From an uncultured Clostridia bacterium (lineage in GTDB: Bacteria; Bacillota; Clostridia; Peptostreptococcales; Anaerovoracaceae), in assembly GCA_937900415.1 (NCBI GenBank), contig CALCEY010000012.1:124001-188000 (forward strand): a stretch of DNA of 64,000 nucleotides, read 5' to 3'. This document shows positions 8,367-17,694 of this stretch, in pieces. The first letter of the stretch is position 1. Every line of letters begins with the position of its first letter. The notes beneath the pieces are model-generated. The model was not told the DNA's origin, did no database searches, and saw only the letters and a list, made by a program, of their open reading frames with translations. Made by a program: the position numbers and the translations under genes.

Positions 8367-8846
8367 TCATTTATGATACGTCTCATTTCTTATAATTTTA
8401 AACGATCTGTATATCTGCTCCAAAAGCACCGTTCTCATCATCTGGTGCGGAAAAGTCATCTTTGAAAAAGACAGCTTAAAGTCAGCCCTGCTGCTCACTT
8501 CCCGGCTTAGTCCAAGGCTTCCGCCTATCACAAAGGTTATATCGCTTTTTCCCTCTATCGCCAGCCGATCCATTTTATCCGCCAGTTCTTCCGAGGAAAG
8601 CTCCTTTCCTTTAATTTCGAGAGTAATGACATATGAGCCTTCTTTTATGTTTTTGAGAATGCTTTGTCCCTCTTCAAAAATCACATTTTGCTCATCAGCC
8701 GCCGAGGCTTTGTCAGCAAGGCGTACTTCCTTAAGCTGAATAATTTCCAAGTCGCAATACTTTGAAAGCCTCTTGCTGTATTCGGATACGGCGTCAGTCC
8801 AATACCTTTCTTTTAACTTGCCTATGCAGACTATGCGTATACGCAT
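8367..8846 (-). CDS. rlmH: 23S rRNA (pseudouridine1915-N3)-methyltransferase
   Basis: SPOUT-class methyltransferase that methylates pseudouridine 1915 in helix 69 of 23S rRNA on assembled 70S ribosomes. The length of 159 aa is canonical. Visible family features are the start MRIRIVCIGKLKERYW, the trefoil-knot SAM segment FVIGGSLGLSREV, and the ending FKIIRNETYHK. It lies downstream of walJ on the same strand, an order also found near the origin in other Firmicutes. Confidence 0.96.
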   Translation of the reverse strand: MRIRIVCIGKLKERYWTDAVSEYSKRLSKYCDLEIIQLKEVRLADKASAADEQNVIFEEGQSILKNIKEGSYVITLEIKGKELSSEELADKMDRLAIEGKSDITFVIGGSLGLSREVSSRADFKLSFSKMTFPHQMMRTVLLEQIYRSFKIIRNETYHK

Positions 8847-8937
8847 AACTTTTCTCCTTTTTAACGTTTAACAATTACTGCAACGCCCATTTATTATCTT
8901 ACGTGCTTCCTGCCCTTATTCCCGATTCAAGCTTTGA

Positions 8938-9747
8938 TTAAATAAAAATCAAATCGGTCATTATGCCCTTTTCAAGTGTGTCCAGAAGCAAATCCTTGCC
9001 TACATAGTAGCCATCCTCCTCAAGAAGGTTTCTGACCGTCAGCATGGCCTGCTGAGGAGTGTTGTTCTCCTGACTTATATGCGCCAGCAGCACCCTAGGA
9101 ATTCTCTTTTTATCCGTTGTCTTAAGGAAATCACTTATGCACTTTGCAGCCGCTTCGTTGGAAAGATGTCCCTTGTCGCCTAAAATCCTGCGTTTAAGGT
9201 CATAAGGATATTTTCCGTAAAGCAAGATGTTTTCCTCATGATTGGCCTCGACCACCAGCAAATCCGAGCCTTTTACGGCTTCCCTTATCTCATCTGTTAC
9301 ACAGCCGGTATCGGTAACTATGGAAATTTTTTTCCCGTTTCTCTGAAAGCTGAAACCCACCGGCTCTGCTGCGTCGTGGGAAAGGCTGAAAGCGCTCACC
9401 CGAACTTCTCCTATCATAAAGGTTTCTCCGCCACGTATAATTTTCATCCTTTCCGGGTCGATTCTTGCAGTTTTCTTCGTCAGAGATTCAAAAGTTCCTT
9501 TCGTCGCATAAAACGAAGCATGAGTAGTCACCTCGGACGTCCTGTTTAAGCTTCTGCTGTGATCCCAATGCTCATGAGACAAAACAACGCCTGTTATCTT
9601 ATATGGCTGAACGTCAAACAGCTTTAGATTTTCAAAAATCTTAACACAGCTTAGGCCCACCTCAACCAATATATTCGTATTATCGCTCTTAACAAAATAG
9701 CCGTTTCCCGAGCTTCCGCTGGAAAAGGAACAGAATGCCAAATCCAT
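8938..9747 (-). CDS. walJ: Metallo-beta-lactamase-fold exonuclease, WalJ/YycJ family
   Basis: A 269-aa cytoplasmic metallohydrolase. The metal-binding motif SHEHWDH (about residues 58-64) and later His/Asp ligands (DTGCVTDE, VEANHEENIL, SHDAAE) are in place. The start MDLAFCSFSSGSSGN is characteristic of the family. Characterised homologues act in DNA repair or replication and cell-wall-related phenotypes, and the precise substrate remains uncertain. Here it is not next to walK/walR but keeps its usual neighbour rlmH. Confidence 0.9.
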   Translation of the reverse strand: MDLAFCSFSSGSSGNGYFVKSDNTNILVEVGLSCVKIFENLKLFDVQPYKITGVVLSHEHWDHSRSLNRTSEVTTHASFYATKGTFESLTKKTARIDPERMKIIRGGETFMIGEVRVSAFSLSHDAAEPVGFSFQRNGKKISIVTDTGCVTDEIREAVKGSDLLVVEANHEENILLYGKYPYDLKRRILGDKGHLSNEAAAKCISDFLKTTDKKRIPRVLLAHISQENNTPQQAMLTVRNLLEEDGYYVGKDLLLDTLEKGIMTDLIFI

Positions 9748-9999
9748 TTTAAATCCTCTGTTTTCTTAATATTTTAATCGTCCGCATACTCAGCGCCCGG
9801 CAGACTGCCTTCTGACGTACAACTTTTCTCGTTTTTAAAAACGTATTATATATAATAGCATAAAAAGCGGCAAAAGACAAAGGGAGATAGCCGCGAAGCT
9901 TCGGCCTGCAATTTCCGTTTTTAAATTTATCCCGTAAAATCCGTTGTAAAATCTTTCGAAATAAGCCATAATATTACCATATAAAAAAGGAGAGCTTTT

Positions 10000-10554
10000 A
10001 TGGATATTTTGAGAATTTACACAGATGGAGGTTGTTCCGGAAATCAGGAGTCTGTCAACTTCGGAGGCTGGGGCGCCATCCTTGAAATGGGAAAACATCA
10101 AAAAGAACTGTGGGGTGGAGAAGCCAACACCACCAACAACCGTATGGAGCTTACAGCAGTAATCGAAGCTTTCAATGCGCTTAAAAAGGACGGCCTTTGC
10201 ATACATGTATTCTCTGACAGTTCATACGTCACCAACTGCTTCAGAGAAAAATGGTATGAATCATGGGAGCGTAATCATTGGAAGAATGCTGCCCGCAAGT
10301 CAGTGGAAAATCAGGATTTGTGGAAAGAGCTCCTCGCTCTGGTCCGCCGGCATGAAGTGAAATTTTTCCGGGTAAAGGGTCATGTCAACTTGAATAGTAA
10401 AAGTGCAAAACCCGACAGCCTCTACGAAAAATTCGTCCAATGGAACGGCACAGCATTTTCTTTCGATGATTTTAAATATATAACGGAAATGAACAACAAG
10501 GCCGATTATCTCGCCAACATCGGTATCGACAGCGTTAAGCTCCCGGCGCTCTAA
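10000..10554 (+). CDS. rnhA: Ribonuclease HI with a C-terminal insertion
   Basis: Cleaves the RNA strand of RNA-DNA hybrids. The catalytic carboxylates are all visible: Asp in IYTDGGCSGN, Glu in NNRMELTAV, Asp in VFSDSSYV and Asp in NNKADYLAN. At 184 aa it is about 30 residues longer than the usual protein. The extra segment (SKSAKPDSLYEKFVQWNGTA...) lies between the handle/VKGHVN region and the last catalytic Asp. The start is supported by AAAAGGAG 8 bases upstream. It stands alone and is convergent with the RND gene. Confidence 0.93.
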   Translation: MDILRIYTDGGCSGNQESVNFGGWGAILEMGKHQKELWGGEANTTNNRMELTAVIEAFNALKKDGLCIHVFSDSSYVTNCFREKWYESWERNHWKNAARKSVENQDLWKELLALVRRHEVKFFRVKGHVNLNSKSAKPDSLYEKFVQWNGTAFSFDDFKYITEMNNKADYLANIGIDSVKLPAL

Positions 10555-10569
10555 TCCCTCATTCGCCTA

Positions 10570-10594
10570 AAAGAAAAAGGGTAAAAATCTACCC
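10570..10594 (-). terminator. Short intrinsic terminator
   Basis: GGGTA (10579-10583) pairs with TACCC (10590-10594) and is followed on the minus strand by TTTTTCTTTT. The stem is short, but the U-run is good. It would stop transcription coming from the RND gene. Confidence 0.5.
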
Positions 10595-10612
10595 GTTCTA
10601 AACCAAAATACC

Positions 10613-10715
10613 AAAAGAGACGTTTTAAAGCAGTTCCCGCTGACCGGCCTCCCATTCGTTAGCTTTTCAAGCTTGACGACCTTTAAAACCGGCCCGTTTT
10701 TTAAACGTCTCTTTT
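10613..10715. other. Long-stem, large-loop structured element
   Basis: AAAAGAGACGTTTTAAAG (10613-10630) pairs with TTTAAACGTCTCTTTT (10700-10715) around a loop of about 70 bases. An alternative pairing of GTTTTAAAG (10622-10630) with CTTTAAAAC (10681-10689) is also possible. It sits between the convergent ends of rnhA and the RND gene. A bidirectional terminator is the simplest reading; a small structured RNA is possible. Confidence 0.55.
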
Positions 10716-10819
10716 AAATTTCATCTTATATTAAATATCATCTTGAAAATCTTTATCACTGACCTTACAGCTTTTTGGACAGCATCCCCATTCAGTATCA
10801 GCTATATTAAAGGCCGTTT

Positions 10820-13800
10820 CTATTCCACCACCAAATCACTGACGTCTAAATCCTCTTCTTTCGTATGCTTATATTCTTTACCGGTAAATATATCGTAAAT
10901 TATAGGCACTACGAACAGCGTAAGTATAGTTGCATAAACAAGTCCGCCGATACATACAAGTGCGATAGGCTGCATCATATCCGTGCCGGCAGTTTTTCCC
11001 ACAGCCATAACCACAAGTCCTAATATAGTAGTCAGACTTGTCATCAGCACAGGTCTTATACGAGTTGCACCGGCTTCTATTATGGCCGCGGTCTTTTCCT
11101 GGCCTTTGGCTCTGAGCTGATTGATATAATCAACAAGCACGATACCGTTGTTTACGATTATGCCCACCAGCATTATAAGTCCTACCATGGCTATAATGCT
11201 TATTTCCTTTCCGAATATGAGCAGAGCAAGCAAGCCGCCCGTAAAAGCCAAAGGAATCGTGAACATTACTATAAACGGCGATCTCAGTGACTGGAACTGA
11301 GCAACCATTATCAGATAAACGAAGAGAATTCCGAGAGCCATCATCTTTACAAGATCCAACATCGACTCCATTATCATCTCATTTTCTCCGGCAAACTCAT
11401 ATGTCACGCCTTCCGGAGCCTGATAATCGGCAAGCGCCTTCTCAGCCTCTTCATTTACTAAGGTGACATTATATCCTTCTTCCAATTCGCCGGTAACGCT
11501 TATATATGTACGCTGGTTATCGCGACTGATGGACGGAAGCGTTTCTTTTTCTTCCATTTCGGCAATATCAGACAGCTTTACGCTCTTTGTATTTCCCCGG
11601 GAATCAGTTCCCTGAAGTACGAGATTTTCTATAGCTTCTGTCGTTATTTCAGAGGTTCCGGACTCGCTCACTATTACCTCATAGCTGTCTTCATCCCAGG
11701 TCAGGGTGGTCGACGAAGTCTCTGTCTTAAGAGCCTCTGCTACCTGCATATACACCTGAGCCACGGTCAGTCCGCTCCTCATAGCCTTTTCCTTATCCAC
11801 AGTAAAATGCACTTCCGGCTCGTTTTTCTGTAAGCCGTTGTCCACGGATTTTATTCCTTCGACCTTCTCAAGCTTCTCTCCTATCTTAAGGGCAGCAGCT
11901 TGAAGCTTGTCAATATCTTTTCCGTAAATATTTATTCCAACTCCGCTGCCTCCGAGAGCCGAAGTATAGGAAGACATAGACGATGAACTGAACATTTCAA
12001 CGGTACAGTCCATATCCTTGCATTTCCTTTCAATGTCACTGCATATCTCGTCGCCGCTCCTGTCAGATTTTTCATCAACGAGAACATATATGCTTACCGT
12101 ATCTGCCGACGTTTCGCCTGTAATCATATTTGCGGATGAAAGCATTCCTGCAGCAGTTTCAACGCCGTCCACTCCTCTTATGGTCTCGAGAACCGAATCT
12201 GCCATTTTTTTAGTATCTTCCAGCTTAACGTCCTCGGCGTTCATCATCATAGTTCCCGAAAGCTGCGGGGTGGACATGTCCGGTATGAAGATAAAACCTT
12301 TGGACAAAGCTGCAATTACGCTGAAAACAAGCAGACCGAGCGCCGCAGTCAACACTGCGAATTTGTGTCTCAAATTCCATGAAAGAAGCCTTATATATCC
12401 TTTTTTAAATGCAATAAATTTGTTTCCCTCCGGCTTCATTTCCTTTCTGAACATAATAGACGACATAGACGGAACGAGTGTCAAGGCTATTATCAAACTT
12501 GCCAGCAATGAATAAGTTATAGTCAGCGCCATATCTGTAAACAGCTGTCTCGTAATTCCCTGGACAAACACTATCGGCGCAAATACGCAAATAGTGGTCA
12601 ACGTAGAAGACGCAATAGCGCCGGCAACCTGCTTGGCTCCTGCTACAGCAGCTTTCTTCGGCGGTACTCCCATTCGTCTGAGTCTGAATGTATTTTCTAT
12701 TACTACGATGGAGTTATCGACAAGCATTCCCACAGCAATAGCAAGTCCCGAAAGAGAAATCATATTCAGCGTAACTCCTGAAAAATACATCAAAGCAAGG
12801 GCGAACATCACGCTTATCGGAATCGAAAGCAACGTTATAAGAGTTGGTTTAATGTCTCTTAAGAAGAGAATCAGTATTATGACGGCAAACAGCGCTCCCC
12901 AGCCCAGACTCTCTCCTATAGACCCTATTATCAGATATATGTATTCTCCCTGGTCCATCATCGTAGTGAAGGTCAGTCCATCATATTCAGCCGAAAGCTC
13001 TTCGAATTTCTCGCCTATATTGTCTGAAACCGTTGCCGTAGGATAGTTTGACTGCTTTGAAAAGGTAAGCACTATTCCCGGCTGACCGTTTATGCTGGCA
13101 TATACAGCGTCGCTGTTATCCGCAATAAATACATCGGCAACGTCGTTCAAATGTATATCTCCCAGTCCCTCTATATTAAACAGAAGCTGATTTTCTATAT
13201 CTTTAATGTCAGTAAATTCATCTCCTACACTTACCAGGTATTTAGCTCCGTCTTCCTGAACATAGCCTGCCGGCATCGAAAAATTCTGTCCCTGCAAAAC
13301 ACCTGAAACCATCTCCATTGTAAGCATTGATGAAAGGTCTGCCTGTTCCAGCGCCTGATTTCCCGCCGAATTGACCTGAGACATTGCGCGGTTAAGACTG
13401 CTCTTTTGACCTGCAAGCTGGCTCTGGGCTTCTTCCAGCTGAGCGTATGCTTCATCAAATGAATCCTGAGCAGTGTAGGTTCCTCTTTCTGCCTGTTTAT
13501 AAGCTTCCTTCAGCGCCTCTACCTGCTCGTTAGCAGTCTTGCTGTCTATCATCAAAGCTGCCAGCTCCGACGAAACGTCTTTGAGCTGTCTTTTTAAATC
13601 CTCGTTAGCAGGATCAAAGTTTATCTGAGCTTCCAGCGCCGCCCTCTGATACTCCAAGGTGTTTATTTGAGTCGCCAGAGAGCTGGCCTTCGCAACTGCC
13701 GCGTCAAGTTCTGCGCTTGCCGAAGAAAGCTCGTCGTACGTACCCTCTTTAGTAGCTTGCAGCTCCTTTTTCGCTTCTGACAGCTGAGCCTCCGCCTTTT

Positions 13801-14461
13801 TAATTTCACTCATACCTGTATTTATCTGTGACTTGGCTTGCGCCAAAGAGCTATTGGCTTTATTCAGCAATTTGGTATTAAGCTCTTCTATCTTTTCCTC
13901 ATTTATAGAAACATTGATTTTTGATTCTATCAGTCCGCCCGTACCGACGCTTGCGACTCCCGTCACTCCTTTCAGCTCGTCTACAAGCGTATCCTCCACA
14001 AAGGCTGAAAGCTCTTCCACATCATAACCTTCTCTGTCAACGGCAGTTATGGCTATAGGCATCATATTTGGGTTTATCTTCATTATATATGGCGAACCTA
14101 TTGATTCGTCCCATGCTCCCTCTACCAGGTCAACGCTTTGCAGAATATTCACTATGGCTGTGTCCATACTTGTATCCTGTTCAAATTCCAATATTACAAG
14201 GGAATAATTGTTCCCCGATACGGATTGTATGTTTTTTAGATTTTCGGTGGTGGCAAGCCCCTGCTCCAAAGGCTGCGTCACAGTCCTTTCTATCTCCTCC
14301 GGCGTCGCTCCGGGGTATGTGGTCATAACCACCACGTATGGCAAATCCATGCTTGGAAGCAGGTCGGGAGTCATTCCAAAAACCGACACTATTCCAAGCG
14401 CTATTATTATAACTACTACCACAAATATCGTCATAGGTTTTTTTACGCTGAATTTTGGCAT
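10820..14461 (-). CDS. RND-family efflux permease with coiled-coil insertion
   Basis: A 1213-aa proton-driven exporter of the AcrB/SwrC (HAE-1) type. The N-terminal membrane helix begins MPKFSVKKPMTIFVVVV. Two sets of membrane segments carry family motifs, for example AIAVGMLVDNSIVVIENTFR and GLIMLVGIIVNNGIVLVDYI. The first extracytoplasmic domain holds an unusual Ala/Gln/Leu-rich coiled coil of about 200 residues (NSSLAQAKSQINTGMSEI to MSQVNSAGNQALEQ). No adaptor protein gene adjoins it. The reading frame extends 68 codons further upstream, but AGGGAGAA just before the ATG at 14461 and the start of homology there decide the start. Substrates are unknown. Confidence 0.92.
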   Translation of the reverse strand: MPKFSVKKPMTIFVVVVIIIALGIVSVFGMTPDLLPSMDLPYVVVMTTYPGATPEEIERTVTQPLEQGLATTENLKNIQSVSGNNYSLVILEFEQDTSMDTAIVNILQSVDLVEGAWDESIGSPYIMKINPNMMPIAITAVDREGYDVEELSAFVEDTLVDELKGVTGVASVGTGGLIESKINVSINEEKIEELNTKLLNKANSSLAQAKSQINTGMSEIKKAEAQLSEAKKELQATKEGTYDELSSASAELDAAVAKASSLATQINTLEYQRAALEAQINFDPANEDLKRQLKDVSSELAALMIDSKTANEQVEALKEAYKQAERGTYTAQDSFDEAYAQLEEAQSQLAGQKSSLNRAMSQVNSAGNQALEQADLSSMLTMEMVSGVLQGQNFSMPAGYVQEDGAKYLVSVGDEFTDIKDIENQLLFNIEGLGDIHLNDVADVFIADNSDAVYASINGQPGIVLTFSKQSNYPTATVSDNIGEKFEELSAEYDGLTFTTMMDQGEYIYLIIGSIGESLGWGALFAVIILILFLRDIKPTLITLLSIPISVMFALALMYFSGVTLNMISLSGLAIAVGMLVDNSIVVIENTFRLRRMGVPPKKAAVAGAKQVAGAIASSTLTTICVFAPIVFVQGITRQLFTDMALTITYSLLASLIIALTLVPSMSSIMFRKEMKPEGNKFIAFKKGYIRLLSWNLRHKFAVLTAALGLLVFSVIAALSKGFIFIPDMSTPQLSGTMMMNAEDVKLEDTKKMADSVLETIRGVDGVETAAGMLSSANMITGETSADTVSIYVLVDEKSDRSGDEICSDIERKCKDMDCTVEMFSSSSMSSYTSALGGSGVGINIYGKDIDKLQAAALKIGEKLEKVEGIKSVDNGLQKNEPEVHFTVDKEKAMRSGLTVAQVYMQVAEALKTETSSTTLTWDEDSYEVIVSESGTSEITTEAIENLVLQGTDSRGNTKSVKLSDIAEMEEKETLPSISRDNQRTYISVTGELEEGYNVTLVNEEAEKALADYQAPEGVTYEFAGENEMIMESMLDLVKMMALGILFVYLIMVAQFQSLRSPFIVMFTIPLAFTGGLLALLIFGKEISIIAMVGLIMLVGIIVNNGIVLVDYINQLRAKGQEKTAAIIEAGATRIRPVLMTSLTTILGLVVMAVGKTAGTDMMQPIALVCIGGLVYATILTLFVVPIIYDIFTGKEYKHTKEEDLDVSDLVVE

Positions 14462-14677
14462 TATTTTTCTGTTCTCCCTTCTGATATGCGTAAATTTTAT
14501 GAATTGATATGCGTTTGCAACGCAGACTTTTGCTTTTGTTTTGATTAACGTAAAACCATTACTCTGCAAGTTTTGCCTATGCTTGTTTTGAATGTAACAG
14601 CCTCGTATTTTAAAATACGCTGCAATTTTTATATGATTTTTATTTTTTAAAAGGTTCTCCGTCATTCACGAGCTTTA

Positions 14678-14718
14678 TCAAAATCTCCGATTTTGGGAAC
14701 CATAGAGGTTATTATAAC
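14678..14718. repeat. 41-bp direct repeat, copy 1
   Basis: Identical to 14889-14929. The unit is three successive small dyads: CAAAATC/GATTTTG, AACC/GGTT and GTTAT/ATAAC. Confidence 0.85.
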
Positions 14719-14888
14719 GCCGCCGCTTCCTCCACGGCGCTTGCATGAGAGCTCTCTCAGACAAACAGCACGGACTTAATCGAAACGAGAAGATAACTTC
14801 CCCCACGGCGCTTGTGCGGCCTCCCGCATAGCACACGTTCCCATCTGCGCTTTTACCCTGCTCAGGCGTTTCAATGTTCTCGTCATGG

Positions 14889-14929
14889 TCAAAATCTCCG
14901 ATTTTGGGAACCATAGAGGTTATTATAAC
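14889..14929. repeat. 41-bp direct repeat, copy 2
   Basis: Exact copy of 14678-14718, 211 bases away. It carries the same three consecutive dyads. Confidence 0.85.
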
Positions 14930-15106
14930 ATAAAATTCTTTTCAATACTATTTTATTCTGTCGGTTTTGAGGTATAATAAATCAGCGCTGTACTTTGCTT
15001 TTCTTCAGAAACACGCAAAATGCAAGGCAAAATATAATAATTCTAAATTAAGAAAAAATTTATTATTTTAAATCATAATAAGTAAAATTATTACGGAGGT
15101 ACTTAA

Positions 15107-15409
15107 ATGATTACTACAGTAACTAAAGACAATTTTGACAAAGAAATTACAGAAGCAAAAGAAACAGTTCTTGTGGACTTCTGGGCAGCCTGGTGCATGC
15201 CGTGCAAAATGCTTTCTCCTGTAATCGACGCAATCGCAGAGGAACGCAAAGACGTCAAAATCTGTAAAATAAACATTGATGAGGAGCAGGAGCTGGCAAT
15301 CCGCTTCGGCATAATGAGTATTCCTACGGTAATGGTATTCAAGGACGGCAAAGTCGCCGGAAAATCCATAGGTCTGGTCTCAAAAGAAGAAATTCTTTCT
15401 CTTCTGTAA
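15107..15409 (+). CDS. trxA: Thioredoxin (WCMPC)
   Basis: A 100-aa cytoplasmic thiol-disulfide oxidoreductase of standard thioredoxin length. The active site is DFWAAWCMPCKM and the cis-proline loop is IPTVMVF. The middle residues Met-Pro replace the usual Gly-Pro, which normally shifts redox potential or partner choice. Strong GGAGG upstream. It is the first of four thioredoxin-fold proteins in the window and lies ahead of a two-component system, with no visible terminator between them, so read-through is possible. Confidence 0.93.
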   Translation: MITTVTKDNFDKEITEAKETVLVDFWAAWCMPCKMLSPVIDAIAEERKDVKICKINIDEEQELAIRFGIMSIPTVMVFKDGKVAGKSIGLVSKEEILSLL

Positions 15410-15479
15410 AAAATACATCAAATAATTTTTTTAACACTTTAACATATAGCATATCAAATTTCTTTTTATGGAGGCACTT

Positions 15480-16151
15480 ATGAGAATACTTTTAGCAGAG
15501 GATCAAAAAGATTTGAACAAAATCATAAACAAACGCCTTTCCGCTGAGGGATATTCAGTAGACAGCTGCTTTGACGGCGAAGAGGTTTCCGATTTCACTA
15601 CGGCGGCTTCCTACGACTGCATCATCATGGATATAATGATGCCTAAAAAAGACGGACTTACCGTTTTACATGAAATGCGTCAGCGTGGGGACTGTACCCC
15701 TGTGCTGCTTCTCACTGCAAAGGATACGGTTCAAGATAAAGTTACCGGCCTCGACCTGGGAGCCGACGACTATCTGGTCAAGCCCTTCGCCTTTGAAGAG
15801 CTTATAGCAAGAATCAGAGTAATAACGCGTAAGGCTTCAGGCCATTCCTCCAATGTTTTTCACATTGCAGACCTCACCCTGGACGTTGCCTCCCACAGCG
15901 TAACACGAGGCGAAACCGCAATCAACCTTTCAGCTAAGGAATTCGCCCTTCTCGAATACATGATTCGAAATAAGGGCTTGGTTTTATCAAGGGAAAAAAT
16001 AGAAAACAATCTATGGAATTACGATTATGCCGGCGGCACTAACGCAGTAGACGTCTACATACGTTATCTGCGGAAAAAAATCGACGACGGCCGGGACAAA
16101 AAACTAATTCACACCGTTAGAGGCGCAGGCTATGTCCTGAAAGAAGAATAA
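15480..16151 (+). CDS. OmpR/PhoB-family response regulator
   Basis: A 223-aa two-component regulator. The receiver domain has acidic pocket residues (AEDQ), phospho-acceptor Asp 51 (IIMDIMMPKKDG), Thr in LLLTAKD and Lys in YLVKPF. The C-terminal winged helix ends VDVYIRYLRKKIDDGRDKKLIHTVRGAGYVLKEE. An in-frame ATG 12 bases upstream overlaps the GGAGG ribosome site itself, so the ATG at 15480 is the true start. The sensor kinase follows 14 bases later. A likely target is the PepSY gene, whose promoter holds a tandem 11-bp box. Confidence 0.95.
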   Translation: MRILLAEDQKDLNKIINKRLSAEGYSVDSCFDGEEVSDFTTAASYDCIIMDIMMPKKDGLTVLHEMRQRGDCTPVLLLTAKDTVQDKVTGLDLGADDYLVKPFAFEELIARIRVITRKASGHSSNVFHIADLTLDVASHSVTRGETAINLSAKEFALLEYMIRNKGLVLSREKIENNLWNYDYAGGTNAVDVYIRYLRKKIDDGRDKKLIHTVRGAGYVLKEE

Positions 16152-16165
16152 AACATAAATACGAT

Positions 16166-17584
16166 ATGAAAAAACTTTCAATTAAGAAAAAAATAATGAT
16201 ATGGTTCGCTGCGGCTCTGCTCGTTTTGACACTGGCCACAAGCGCCTTTACTTTTTACATAAGTAAAGACGTGCTTAATCAGACAGTGCAGGAAAGATTG
16301 ATGAACATCGTCAATTCCAACGCAGAAGAAATAGAATTTTATAACAATATGCAAAGCACGGAACGAGAACCCTCGGATCTTTTTCTGTCCTACAAGGGCG
16401 GAATTCTTGAAATAGACGGCGATTTCTGCAATTATTACGACGGAGTCTGTACATCTCTCGTAGATTCAGATAACGCCCTAATTTACGGTGAAATGCCCTT
16501 CGTTCTATCTGAAGACGAGATTTTTTCCTTTACGTCAGTAGGCACGACCACATATAAAGGAGAAAAGTATTACATCTATGAAAAAAAGCTTAGCGGAAAC
16601 AATCTTGACGGACTTTGGCTTCGCGGTTTCGTTTCGGAAAGCGAAAGCAATCATATCCTTTATACCGTAGCCAGAATGTTCCTTCTTATAATTCCGTTCT
16701 TTGCCGTAGCTGCTCTGATAGGAGGCTATGCCATAACCAGAAGATCATTTCTTCCGATAGAAAAAATATACGACGCAGTAACTGAAATTTCCGAATCCGG
16801 AGACTTGTCGAGGCGCATAGATTTAGATTCAGGAAAGGACGAACTTCATCAGCTGGCAGACAAGTTTGACGCCATGTTTGAACGGCTGGAAAACAATTTC
16901 AATGCAGAGAAACAGTTTACCTCAGACGCCTCCCACGAAATGCGAACGCCGATTTCCGTAATTCAGGCTCAGTGCGAATACGCATTAGATTTTGCCGATT
17001 CTGACGAAGAATACAAGGAAGCTCTGGAGGTTATTAAACGGCAAAGCAAAACCCTTGCTTCCCTGCTTTCTCAGCTTCTGTTTTTCACCAGGCTTGAACA
17101 GGGTACCGAAAATTATCAGCGTTCTTCATTAAACCTAAGCGATCTCATAAATACGGCATGCGACGACAGACGAATACTGCTGACCCCGGCTCAAAGACTT
17201 GATGCTGAGATAGAAGAAAACGTATTTATTGACGGAAATTCCGACCTGCTTTACAGACTTTTAAGCAATTTACTCGACAATGCCTACAAGTACAGCGGAG
17301 AAGAGGCCTGTGTCATTGTAACGTTAAAGGTTCAAAGCGGCGCGGCCAAATTATCCGTCTCCGATAACGGAATAGGCATTTCCCCGGAAAACCTCGATAA
17401 AATATGGAATCGCTTTTATCGCGAAGATTCTTCAAGAAGCAGTGATGAAAGCTTTGGCCTCGGGCTTGCCATGGTAAAACAAATTTCTGATTTCCATGGA
17501 GCCACTGTCACAGTAGACAGCGAACAAGGCAGAGGAAGCACCTTTACCTTTTCCGTCCCCCTTTCTCTCATGCAGACGAAATAA
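16166..17584 (+). CDS. Membrane sensor histidine kinase
   Basis: A 472-aa kinase partner of the preceding regulator. It has an N-terminal membrane helix (about 10-30), an extracytoplasmic sensor of about 140 residues, a second helix (about 168-190), HAMP, and HisKA with phospho-His 257 (SDASHEMRTP). The ATPase domain has the N box NLLDNAYKYSG, the G1 box SDNGIGIS and the G2 box GLGLAMV. The extracytoplasmic domain is not one I recognise, so the signal is unknown. Confidence 0.95.
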   Translation: MKKLSIKKKIMIWFAAALLVLTLATSAFTFYISKDVLNQTVQERLMNIVNSNAEEIEFYNNMQSTEREPSDLFLSYKGGILEIDGDFCNYYDGVCTSLVDSDNALIYGEMPFVLSEDEIFSFTSVGTTTYKGEKYYIYEKKLSGNNLDGLWLRGFVSESESNHILYTVARMFLLIIPFFAVAALIGGYAITRRSFLPIEKIYDAVTEISESGDLSRRIDLDSGKDELHQLADKFDAMFERLENNFNAEKQFTSDASHEMRTPISVIQAQCEYALDFADSDEEYKEALEVIKRQSKTLASLLSQLLFFTRLEQGTENYQRSSLNLSDLINTACDDRRILLTPAQRLDAEIEENVFIDGNSDLLYRLLSNLLDNAYKYSGEEACVIVTLKVQSGAAKLSVSDNGIGISPENLDKIWNRFYREDSSRSSDESFGLGLAMVKQISDFHGATVTVDSEQGRGSTFTFSVPLSLMQTK

Positions 17585-17607
17585 AAATTTTTGAAAAATT
17601 TTTATAT

Positions 17608-17640
17608 TTTAATCTTTCTTTAATCTTTACAGGGCATAAT
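17608..17640 (+). promoter_or_regulatory. Tandem 11-bp response-regulator box and -10
   Basis: TTTAATCTTTC (17608-17618) is followed without a gap by TTTAATCTTTA (17619-17629), then CATAAT (17635-17640). Tandem 11-bp half-sites replacing the -35 are the usual arrangement for PhoB/OmpR-type activators. The two-component pair lies immediately upstream. Confidence 0.75.
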
Positions 17641-17694
17641 GAGAGCATAAAAGAGATAAAGCTGAATATGTAAAGATAAATTGGAGGATTAAAA

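Larger units (their letters stand above)
14462..15106. other. Repeat-bearing intergenic region before trxA
   Basis: There is no convincing gene in these 645 bases. They hold two 41-bp direct repeats (14678-14718, 14889-14929). Between these lie two 18-bp near-identical copies containing CCACGGCGCTTG (14726-14743 and 14797-14814), and an AT-rich stretch with TATAAT-like sequences follows ahead of the thioredoxin gene. A 78-codon minus-strand frame across the repeats has no family resemblance that I recognise. Confidence 0.6.

Noticed and set aside
8154..8465. Plus-strand frame downstream of the ArsR gene
   Set aside because: It overlaps rlmH on the other strand, has no ribosome site and unlikely composition.
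14462..14665. Upstream extension of the RND protein by 68 codons
   Set aside because: The extension does not resemble RND N-termini, and AGGGAGAA precedes the ATG at 14461.
14678..14914. 78-codon minus-strand frame over the repeat region
   Set aside because: It is produced by the 41-bp repeats at both ends, lacks a ribosome site and has no family resemblance.
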